DNA from: Malaciobacter molluscorum LMG 25693
GTDB lineage: Bacteria > Campylobacterota > Campylobacteria > Campylobacterales > Arcobacteraceae
Reading direction: 5' to 3'
Assembly (NCBI RefSeq): GCF_003544935.1
Contig: NZ_CP032098.1
Span: 2,604,001-2,668,000, forward strand
Length of the DNA stretch: 64,000 nt
This document shows, one piece after another, positions 18,294-24,831 of the stretch. How positions within the stretch are numbered: position 1 is the first letter of the stretch; every line of letters begins with the position of its first letter. The notes under the pieces are model-generated. The model was not told where the DNA came from. It worked only from the letters and a program-made list of their open reading frames with translations, and did not search any database. The translations under genes and the position numbers were made by a program.

Positions 18294-19148
18294 ATGAGAA
18301 TTAATACAAATACTGCTTCGCTTATGGCACAAGAAGCTGCAACAAATACAACAAAAAACTTAAATAGCTCATTAGAGAAGCTAAGTACAGGTCTTAGAAT
18401 TAATAAAGCAAGTGATGATGCATCAGGTTTAGCAATTGCTGATAAACTTAGAACTCAGGCAAGTTCTATTGGTCAGTCAATTTCAAATGGTAACTCTGCT
18501 GTTTCTTTAACACAAATTGCTGATAAGGCTATGGCTGAGCAATCTAATATTTTGAATACTATTAAAACGAAATTAGTTCAAGCAGCAACTGATACTACTT
18601 CTGATGAAGGTAGAGATGCGATTGGGAAAGATATTAATAAATTACTTGACCAATTAAATAATATTGCTAAACAAACTAATTATAATGGTACAACATTGTT
18701 ACAAGGTGCAACATCTGCTTCTGCAGCTGCGCAATTAACATTCCAAATGGGTGAAACAAGTAGTGATACTATTAAAACAGGTTCTGGTGTAAGAGCAAAT
18801 GTTAGTGGATTAAGTCTTGCAGGTTTAAAATCAGCTGCAAAATCTGGAAGTACTGCATTCTCTGCTGCTGCAGCTAGAGGTTTTATGGCAACAGTTGATA
18901 GTGCGATTAACACATTAAATGCTTGGAGAGCAGACTTTGGTTCTACTCAAAATCAGTTAGAGTCAGCAGTAAGAAATCAAATGACTCAGCAAACTAATAT
19001 TAAAGCTGCTGAATCTGTGATTAGAGATGTTGATTATGCACAAGAAAGTGCTAATTTTAACAAACAAAATATTATTGCTCAAGCTGGTACTTATGCTTTA
19101 AGTCAAGCAAATGCAATTCAACAAAATGTAACTAGATTATTACAATAA
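18294..19148 (+). CDS. Flagellin 3
   Basis: Filament subunit of 284 aa. The N- and C-terminal helices match flagellin 2, while the centre (ATSASAAAQLTF, SGSTAFSAAAARGFMATVD) matches flagellin 5. The structured leader sits directly upstream. No convincing terminator or promoter-like element lies in the 70 bases before the next leader, so flagellin 4 is probably read from the same transcript. Confidence 0.97.
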   Translation: MRINTNTASLMAQEAATNTTKNLNSSLEKLSTGLRINKASDDASGLAIADKLRTQASSIGQSISNGNSAVSLTQIADKAMAEQSNILNTIKTKLVQAATDTTSDEGRDAIGKDINKLLDQLNNIAKQTNYNGTTLLQGATSASAAAQLTFQMGETSSDTIKTGSGVRANVSGLSLAGLKSAAKSGSTAFSAAAARGFMATVDSAINTLNAWRADFGSTQNQLESAVRNQMTQQTNIKAAESVIRDVDYAQESANFNKQNIIAQAGTYALSQANAIQQNVTRLLQ

Positions 19149-19218
19149 ATTTGAATAATATATTAAAATAGTATTTTTTTGTAAAAGTATTTAAAAGGGA
19201 AAATAAAACGCTATTTTG

Positions 19219-19326
19219 TAGGGGTCAATGGATTCCGAAGAGTTAAAAACTCTATGCTTGATAATACAAGAATGTTTTAGGCTCCCGTATCATGGGTAAA
19301 TCTTTTAATCATAAAAAGGATTTATT
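19219..19326 (+). ncRNA. Structured flagellin leader, copy C (divergent copy)
   Basis: The same 108-nt length, with seven differences from copies A and B. Three lie in the first nine bases and are shared with copy D. Four lie in hairpins 1 and 2. In hairpin 1 one change is in the loop and one turns U26-G30 into U26-A30. In hairpin 2, G43-C47 becomes A43-U47, a coupled change that keeps the pair. This is the main comparative evidence that the element folds as RNA. It is intercistronic between flagellins 3 and 4. Confidence 0.75.
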
Positions 19327-20178
19327 ATGAGAATTAATACAAATGCTGCTTCATTGATCGCTCAAGAAGCTGCAACAAACACATCTAAAAATGTAAGTAA
19401 TTCTTTAGAGAAGCTAAGTACAGGTCTTAGAATTAATAAAGCAAGTGATGATGCATCAGGTTTAGCAATTGCTGATAAACTTAGAACTCAGGCAAGTTCT
19501 ATTGGTCAGTCAGTTTCAAATGGTAACTCTGCTGTTTCTTTAACACAAATTGCTGATAAGGCTATGGCTGAGCAATCTAATATTTTGAATACTATTAAAA
19601 CGAAATTAGTTCAAGCAGCAACTGATACTACTTCTGATGAAGGTAGAGATGCGATTGGGAAAGATATTAATAAATTACTTGACCAATTAAATAATATTGC
19701 TAAACAAACTAATTATAATGGTACAACATTGTTACAAGCAAGTGCAGCAGGAAATGGTTCAGCTACATCATTAACATTCCAAATGGGTGAAACAAGTAGT
19801 GATACGATTACAACAACTGCAGGTGTAAGAGCAAATGTTCAAGGATTAGGTCTTAGCGCATTAAAAGTATCTGCAGCTGCTGGATTTAGTGCTGCAAGTA
19901 CTGCAAGAAGTTTTATGAAAACAGTTGATAGTGCAATTAACACACTAAATGGTTGGAGAGCAGACTTTGGTTCTACTCAAAACCAATTAGAATCAGCTAT
20001 TAGAAATCAAATGACTCAGCAAACTAATATTAAAGCTGCTGAATCTGTGATTAGAGATGTTGATTATGCACAAGAAAGTGCTAATTTTAACAAACAGAAT
20101 ATTATTTCACAAGCTGGTACTTATGCTATGAGTCAAGCTAACTCTATTCAACAAAATGTTCTTAGACTTCTTCAATAG
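19327..20178 (+). CDS. Flagellin 4
   Basis: Filament subunit of 283 aa with the most divergent centre of the set (ASAAGNGSATSLTF, VQGLGLSALKVSAAAGFSAAST). The N-terminus (NAASLIAQEAATNTSKNVSNS) and C-terminus (QANSIQQNVLRLLQ) are shared with flagellin 5. It has a structured leader but no TAAGAAT-N8 promoter-like element, so its expression probably depends on read-through from flagellin 3. A hairpin terminator follows, duplicated after flagellin 5. Confidence 0.97.
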   Translation: MRINTNAASLIAQEAATNTSKNVSNSLEKLSTGLRINKASDDASGLAIADKLRTQASSIGQSVSNGNSAVSLTQIADKAMAEQSNILNTIKTKLVQAATDTTSDEGRDAIGKDINKLLDQLNNIAKQTNYNGTTLLQASAAGNGSATSLTFQMGETSSDTITTTAGVRANVQGLGLSALKVSAAAGFSAASTARSFMKTVDSAINTLNGWRADFGSTQNQLESAIRNQMTQQTNIKAAESVIRDVDYAQESANFNKQNIISQAGTYAMSQANSIQQNVLRLLQ

Positions 20179-20211
20179 TAGTCTTTGAATACTTTTTGAA
20201 TTTTTTGAATT

Positions 20212-20246
20212 TTTAAAGGGCTAGAATTACTCTAGTTCCCTTTAAA
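20212..20246 (+). terminator. Hairpin terminator after flagellin 4
   Basis: Stem TTTAAAGGG / CCCTTTAAA, extended inside by CTAGA / TCTAG with a TT bulge. T-rich sequence lies upstream and the stem ends in T and A residues rather than a clean T tract. The identical sequence follows flagellin 5, so the duplication that made the pair included the 3' flank. Confidence 0.6.
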
Positions 20247-20285
20247 ACATCCATTCTTAATAGTTATAGTATTAAGAATGGATGT
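20247..20285. repeat. 16-bp perfect inverted repeat spanning the flagellin 5 promoter-like element
   Basis: Arms ACATCCATTCTTAATA (20247-20262) and TATTAAGAATGGATGT (20270-20285) are separated by 7 bases. The right arm contains the TAAGAAT element, so the left arm presents the same element in reverse. It could be a second terminator for flagellin 4, an operator, or a divergent promoter pair. Confidence 0.7.
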
Positions 20286-20293
20286 GTTATATA
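20273..20293 (+). promoter_or_regulatory. Flagellar promoter-like element upstream of flagellin 5
   Basis: TAAGAAT, 8 bases (GGATGTGT), then TATATA. The leader begins 26 bases downstream. Confidence 0.55.
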
Positions 20294-20318
20294 GATGTGA
20301 GGGAATTTAAATACATTG

Positions 20319-20426
20319 TAGGGGTCAATGGATTCCGAAGAGTTAATGACTCTATGCTTGGTAACACAAGAATGTTTTAGGCTCCCGTATCATGGGTAAA
20401 TCTTTTAATCATAAAAAGGATTTATT
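20319..20426 (+). ncRNA. Structured flagellin leader, copy D
   Basis: 108 nt. The first nine bases match copy C and the rest matches copies A and B, so it is itself a mosaic. All four hairpins are conserved, with the Shine-Dalgarno inside stem 4 (20397-20424). Confidence 0.75.
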
Positions 20427-21281
20427 ATGAGAATTAATACAAATGCTGCTTCATTGATCGCTCAAGAAGCTGCAACAAACACATCTAAAAATGTAAGTAA
20501 TTCTTTAGAGAAGCTAAGTACAGGTCTTAGAATTAATAAAGCAAGTGATGATGCATCAGGTTTAGCAATTGCTGATAAACTTAGAACTCAGGCAAGTTCT
20601 ATTGGTCAGTCAATTTCAAATGGTAACTCTGCTGTTTCTTTAACACAAATTGCTGATAAGGCTATGGCTGAGCAATCTAATATTTTGAATACTATTAAAA
20701 CGAAATTAGTTCAAGCAGCAACTGATACTACTTCTGATGAAGGTAGAGATGCGATTGGGAAAGATATTAATAAATTACTTGACCAATTAAATAATATTGC
20801 TAAACAAACTAATTATAATGGTACAACATTGTTACAAGGTGCAACATCTGCTTCTGCAGCTGCGCAATTAACATTCCAAATGGGTGAAACAAATGCTGAT
20901 ACTATTACAACAACTGCAGGTGTAAGAGCAAATGTTAGTGGATTAAGTCTTGCAGGTTTAAAATCAGCTGCAAAATCTGGAAGTACTGCATTCTCTGCTG
21001 CTGCAGCTAGAGGTTTTATGGCAACAGTTGATACTGCGATTAACACATTAAATGCTTGGAGAGCAGACTTTGGTTCTACTCAAAATCAGTTAGAATCAGC
21101 AGTAAGAAATCAAATGACTCAGCAAACTAATATTAAAGCTGCTGAATCTGTAATTAGAGATGTTGATTATGCACAAGAAAGTGCTAATTTTAACAAACAG
21201 AATATTATTTCACAAGCTGGTACTTATGCTATGAGTCAAGCTAACTCTATTCAACAAAATGTTCTTAGACTTCTTCAATAG
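20427..21281 (+). CDS. Flagellin 5
   Basis: Filament subunit of 284 aa that reads as a recombinant. The N-terminal about 30 residues and last about 25 residues match flagellin 4. The central ATSASAAAQL and SGSTAFSAAAARGFMATVD blocks match flagellin 3. A short patch between them (TITTTAGVRANV) again matches flagellin 4. It has its own promoter-like element, structured leader and terminator. The Maf glycosyltransferase gene follows. Confidence 0.97.
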   Translation: MRINTNAASLIAQEAATNTSKNVSNSLEKLSTGLRINKASDDASGLAIADKLRTQASSIGQSISNGNSAVSLTQIADKAMAEQSNILNTIKTKLVQAATDTTSDEGRDAIGKDINKLLDQLNNIAKQTNYNGTTLLQGATSASAAAQLTFQMGETNADTITTTAGVRANVSGLSLAGLKSAAKSGSTAFSAAAARGFMATVDTAINTLNAWRADFGSTQNQLESAVRNQMTQQTNIKAAESVIRDVDYAQESANFNKQNIISQAGTYAMSQANSIQQNVLRLLQ

Positions 21282-21314
21282 TAGTCTTTGAATACTTTTT
21301 GAATTTTTTGAATT

Positions 21315-21349
21315 TTTAAAGGGCTAGAATTACTCTAGTTCCCTTTAAA
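21315..21349 (+). terminator. Hairpin terminator after flagellin 5
   Basis: A copy of the flagellin 4 terminator, with the same stem TTTAAAGGG / CCCTTTAAA and the inner CTAGA / TCTAG pairing. It separates flagellin 5 from maf. Confidence 0.6.
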
Positions 21350-21359
21350 AATAAAAGCC

Positions 21360-21380
21360 TAAGAATCTTTAATGTAAAAT
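21360..21380 (+). promoter_or_regulatory. Flagellar promoter-like element upstream of maf
   Basis: TAAGAAT, 8 bases (CTTTAATG), then TAAAAT, 25 bases before the maf start. It suggests that maf is expressed together with the flagellins. Confidence 0.55.
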
Positions 21381-21405
21381 AAAATATCTAAAGATAAGGT
21401 GTTAC

Positions 21406-23382
21406 ATGCAAGAACTTGAAGAATTAACTCAACTACTTTTTAAACTATATAAAAAGAATTTAGAATTTTTAAAAAATAATCATCCTAAAGTATATAAAAA
21501 GGTTCAAGACCTATCAAATGAATTAGATAATAAAAAAAGAAAAGAAAGATACACTCTAGAATATATAGAAAAAGGTGGATACTTTGATGTATTAGACCAT
21601 AATACAGATAAGTATATATATGATTTCAACAGTTATAAAGAAGCAGACAAAAGAGCTGAAATAACTGATTTTACAAGAGATAGCTCTTTAAATTTATTAA
21701 GAATTGATACAATCACTAATAAATTAGCACTAATGGGGTCACTTGGAGTTGTAACAACATTAGTAAATTATATTAATCACAAAGTTGATTTTTCAAATAT
21801 AACTTTTTCTAAAATATTTAAATTTATATTTATTGGTGTTGGATCAGGAGTACATCTAAATGAAGTATATAAAAAAATTGATTCAATGAATACTTTAATT
21901 ATTGAACCGGACATAGAATTATTTAGAATATCTTTATTTACAGCTGATTATACACTTTTTGAAGAAGGAAATAAAAAACTATTTTTATCAGTTGGTGAAA
22001 ATGAAATAGAAAGAGAAGAAACTCTTGCAGATTTCAGCTATTATCATAACTATATGAATTATAATATAAAACATCATCTATTTTGGATAGAATATAAATA
22101 TATATTAGACCAAATAATTGATTTTTTTGGTAATAATAGTGCTACATCATTTCCATTTGATGCAGTTTTAAATGTACTTGAAAGAACAACAAAATTTATG
22201 AGAAACAAAGAACTTTTTTTAAAAAACTCTCTTGTTCAGAAAAATGCACCTTTAAAAAATAAAAAAGTCTTAATTATTAGTGCTGGACCATCATTAGATA
22301 AAAATATAGATTGGATTAAACAAAACCAAGATAAATTTGTAATAATATGTGTTGATGTAATATTAAGAAAATTAGAGAAAAATAATATTATACCAGATAT
22401 TGTAGTATCGATTGACCCTTCTTATCTTTGTGGGGAATATTTAACAACAGAAAATAAAGATTTTTTAAAAAATAGTGCAATTATTTTTCTTTCTCAACAA
22501 GAAGAGAGTGTTTTAGAAAAAGTTAAACATCTAAATTACTACTTTTCTCAAGTTTTTCCATTATCAAAGGAATTAGGATATTCTTTTTCTCTTCCAAATG
22601 TTGGAACATTTTCATTTGCAATTGCAATATTTTTAAAAGCAAATGAAATTTACTTAGTAGGAAATGATGCCGCATTTAACCAAGAAACAGGTAGCAGATA
22701 TGCTTCTGATAGTTCACATAAAATTAAAGATTTTTCTCATGATGAAAAATATGAAAAAGATGATACCTTAATATCATCATATGATATTATTGAAGTAAAA
22801 GGTAACTTTAAAGATAAAATAAAATCAAATAGAATTTTATTAACATTTAAAAAGGATTATGAATCATACTTATTTTCATTAGATGAAAAAGTAAAAAAAT
22901 CACTTAAAGCTTATAATCTTTCTGATGGTGCATATATGGAAGGATTGATTCCTCTTAAAAAAGAAAACATTGATTTATCAAAATTTACAAAAAAAGAGTT
23001 TAATGTAAATAATGTTTTACAAAGTATTTCTTGTGAAGTTAAAGATTTAGACTTTAAAGATGATGCAAAAATATTAACAAAAATGATTACAAGAGTAAAT
23101 AAATTCAAAAAAATAAAAGTAAATTCAAGAGATGATCTTTTAGCTAAAAAATTAGATATTATGATTTGGATTCTTGAACAAAAGAAGACAATGAGTAGCG
23201 AAATTTTTGGGAATGTTTTCCTAAAATTTATCGAACTTATTGATATTTATGTTAATTTTTTCCTAAATTTAAGACAAAATGCTCTTTATGATAAAAAAAA
23301 CTTAATGGAAATTAAATCATACTGGTGTGATTCTACGATTTATGTATTAAAATACCTAAAACATATAATAAATCAAGAGTAA
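21406..23382 (+). CDS. maf: Maf-type motility accessory factor (flagellin nonulosonic acid transferase)
   Basis: A 658-aa member of the Maf/DUF115 family (6-hydroxymethylpterin-pyrophosphokinase-like). These proteins transfer pseudaminic or legionaminic acid from the CMP-sugar to Ser/Thr of flagellin in the cytoplasm before export. The central domain (about 285-440) begins KNKKVLIISAGPSLDKNIDWI and includes VICVDVILRKLEKNNIIPDIVVSIDP and a later EIYLVGNDAAFN. The flanking regions are helical and family-specific. It lies between the flagellins and the pse cluster, with a flagellar promoter-like element upstream, so donor synthesis, transfer and acceptor genes are contiguous. The stop codon lies inside a bidirectional terminator hairpin. 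Confidence 0.9.
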   Translation: MQELEELTQLLFKLYKKNLEFLKNNHPKVYKKVQDLSNELDNKKRKERYTLEYIEKGGYFDVLDHNTDKYIYDFNSYKEADKRAEITDFTRDSSLNLLRIDTITNKLALMGSLGVVTTLVNYINHKVDFSNITFSKIFKFIFIGVGSGVHLNEVYKKIDSMNTLIIEPDIELFRISLFTADYTLFEEGNKKLFLSVGENEIEREETLADFSYYHNYMNYNIKHHLFWIEYKYILDQIIDFFGNNSATSFPFDAVLNVLERTTKFMRNKELFLKNSLVQKNAPLKNKKVLIISAGPSLDKNIDWIKQNQDKFVIICVDVILRKLEKNNIIPDIVVSIDPSYLCGEYLTTENKDFLKNSAIIFLSQQEESVLEKVKHLNYYFSQVFPLSKELGYSFSLPNVGTFSFAIAIFLKANEIYLVGNDAAFNQETGSRYASDSSHKIKDFSHDEKYEKDDTLISSYDIIEVKGNFKDKIKSNRILLTFKKDYESYLFSLDEKVKKSLKAYNLSDGAYMEGLIPLKKENIDLSKFTKKEFNVNNVLQSISCEVKDLDFKDDAKILTKMITRVNKFKKIKVNSRDDLLAKKLDIMIWILEQKKTMSSEIFGNVFLKFIELIDIYVNFFLNLRQNALYDKKNLMEIKSYWCDSTIYVLKYLKHIINQE

Positions 23383-23399
23383 AACTACTTTTGATTTAT
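23368..23399. terminator. Bidirectional terminator built into the last codons of maf and the acetyltransferase gene
   Basis: A 14-bp stem (ATAAATCAAGAGTA / TACTTTTGATTTAT, one G-T wobble) with a 4-nt loop covers both convergent stop codons. Because it is palindromic, both proteins end in the same peptide: IINQE in Maf and IINQK in the acetyltransferase. Confidence 0.7.
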
Positions 23400-23918
23400 G
23401 ATTCCATATAATTTAATATCTATGTATTGACCATTTTTAAAAATTGCTTGTTTCAAAGTACCCTCTTCTTTCATTCCTAACTTTATTGCAAGCTTTTGCA
23501 TTGAAATATTTTCACTACTTGTTCCACAATAAATTCTATGAAGATTTAAACTGTTAAATGCATGATTTATTATTAATTTTGAGGCTTCATAGGCAAAACC
23601 TTTTCCTTGATAATTTGTTTCACCCATAACTATTGCAAACTCTGCATTTGAATCTATATAGTTTATACTTTGAATACTCACATTTCCTATATGAATATTA
23701 TCTTCTTTACAACAAATCGCCAAAACTAAACAATCTTTAGATGAATTTATCCTTGAAATATACTCTATAGTTTTTTCTTTTGTATTTACAAATCTATGAT
23801 GTGCGTTGAACTTACATACTTCTTTATCATTTAACCAATTTACATAATTTGTTTCTGCATCTTCTAAACAAAGAGCTCTTAAATATATATTATTTGATTC
23901 TAAAAATATATTATTCAT
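23385..23918 (-). CDS. GNAT acetyltransferase, candidate PseH
   Basis: A 177-aa RimJ/RimL-type N-acetyltransferase with the acetyl-CoA binding segment (YQGKGFAYEASKLIINHAF, about 118-136) and the typical NISMQKLAIKLGMKEEG near the end. In the pseudaminic acid pathway PseH acetylates the 4-amino group of the PseC product. This is the only GNAT protein in the cluster, so it is the natural PseH candidate. It sits at the far downstream end of the cluster rather than beside pseC and pseG, so another sugar-modifying role is possible. It overlaps the upstream gene by 8 bases. Confidence 0.75.
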   Translation of the reverse strand: MNNIFLESNNIYLRALCLEDAETNYVNWLNDKEVCKFNAHHRFVNTKEKTIEYISRINSSKDCLVLAICCKEDNIHIGNVSIQSINYIDSNAEFAIVMGETNYQGKGFAYEASKLIINHAFNSLNLHRIYCGTSSENISMQKLAIKLGMKEEGTLKQAIFKNGQYIDIKLYGIINQK

Positions 23919-24831
23919 CTAGTTTCCTTAATATCTTTTTTAACTTTTCTTCTGAGTTTATAACTTTTACACCATCTAGAACATTAATATTTTTTAATAG
24001 TTGAATACTATATGTATTAATATTCAACAACATAGATTCTTTAAAAACTGAAGAATTAATTCCAAATATACATTTACAACCATATATTACTTCATGTATA
24101 TCAAATTCTTTAATAAAAATATTTAAATTTTTATATTGTTTAATTATATAATCAAATTTTGACTTCTTTTCAGCAGGATGTAATTTTATAAAAATAGGTA
24201 TTGTTATTTTTTCTTTATTCATACAAGATAAAATAAGCTCTAAAACATCATACTCATTAAAACCAAATTTATTTCCATAAAGTTCTTTTATGTATTCTGA
24301 TAAAAAAAGAATATATTTATTTTTATTTTCTAAAATTAATTTATCTTTTATTATTAATTGAGGATAGAAAATATCTTTTATATACTTTAAATATAAATCT
24401 TTTTTAAAATGTACTTTTTCTTTTATATTTTTATCTTTTATATTTTCCACTTCTTCACAATAAATTACATCTGGTAAATATATATTATCTAAAGGTTTAT
24501 TATTAAAAGAAAATCTTTTTTCCAAATTTAAACTAGAATCTAAAAAACATCTAACTTCTAATCCTATTTTTTTAGCTTCAATGAGTATTTCAATCTCATA
24601 ATCAGAATGAATTCCAGATGTTCCAATAACAACAATATCACTATTTTCTAAAACTACTTTTTCATTACATATTAAATAAGGGATATGTTTTTGAAAAGTT
24701 TTTAAAGCGGGACCTTTAGGATAACAAAAAACTTTATATCCTTTTTTATCCATAAAATAAGCATAAGCCATTACAAGGTTTGCACCACCTGCATCATAAG
24801 AAAATAGTTTTATTTTTTTATCTAAGTTCAT
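23911..24831 (-). CDS. Putative GT-B-like sugar transferase of the nonulosonic acid cluster
   Basis: I do not recognise this 306-aa protein firmly. It opens with KLFSYDAGGANLVMAYAYF, contains a segment IVVIGTSGIHSDYEIEILIEAKKIGLEVRCFLDS, and near the C-terminus has IFIKLHPAEKKSKFDYIIKQY followed by GCKCIFGINSSVFKESML. The last two resemble the HP motif and S-S pair seen in sialyl/polysialyl-transferase-like and KpsC/S-like GT-B folds. No membrane helix is seen. It overlaps the aminotransferase gene upstream by 14 bases and the acetyltransferase downstream by 8, so it is firmly in the operon. I infer transfer or processing of the cluster's sugar. Confidence 0.6.
   Translation of the reverse strand: MNLDKKIKLFSYDAGGANLVMAYAYFMDKKGYKVFCYPKGPALKTFQKHIPYLICNEKVVLENSDIVVIGTSGIHSDYEIEILIEAKKIGLEVRCFLDSSLNLEKRFSFNNKPLDNIYLPDVIYCEEVENIKDKNIKEKVHFKKDLYLKYIKDIFYPQLIIKDKLILENKNKYILFLSEYIKELYGNKFGFNEYDVLELILSCMNKEKITIPIFIKLHPAEKKSKFDYIIKQYKNLNIFIKEFDIHEVIYGCKCIFGINSSVFKESMLLNINTYSIQLLKNINVLDGVKVINSEEKLKKILRKLDE

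Larger units (their letters stand above)
15899..21349 (+). repeat. Tandem array of five flagellin genes with repeated leaders
   Basis: Five direct repeats of about 855 bases. The N-terminal two-thirds and C-terminal parts are nearly identical at the base level, including synonymous positions. The last four units also repeat the 108-nt leader, and the last two repeat the 3' terminator as well. Identity at silent sites points to recent duplication or continuing gene conversion. Confidence 0.9.

Noticed and set aside
18680-18913. Minus-strand open frames inside flagellins 3 and 5 (18680-18913, 20813-21046)
   Set aside because: They are antisense shadows of the Ala-rich flagellin centre, appear only because the repeats are identical, and have no ribosome-binding site.
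15899-21349. Flagellin array as a mobile or phage-derived repeat
   Set aside because: There is no transposase, integrase, terminal repeat or target duplication. The units are ordinary tandem gene copies.
15840-21400. Sigma-54 promoters for the flagellins
   Set aside because: No GG-N10-GC pair with TGGCAC/TTGC-like context was found at a suitable distance from any flagellin start.
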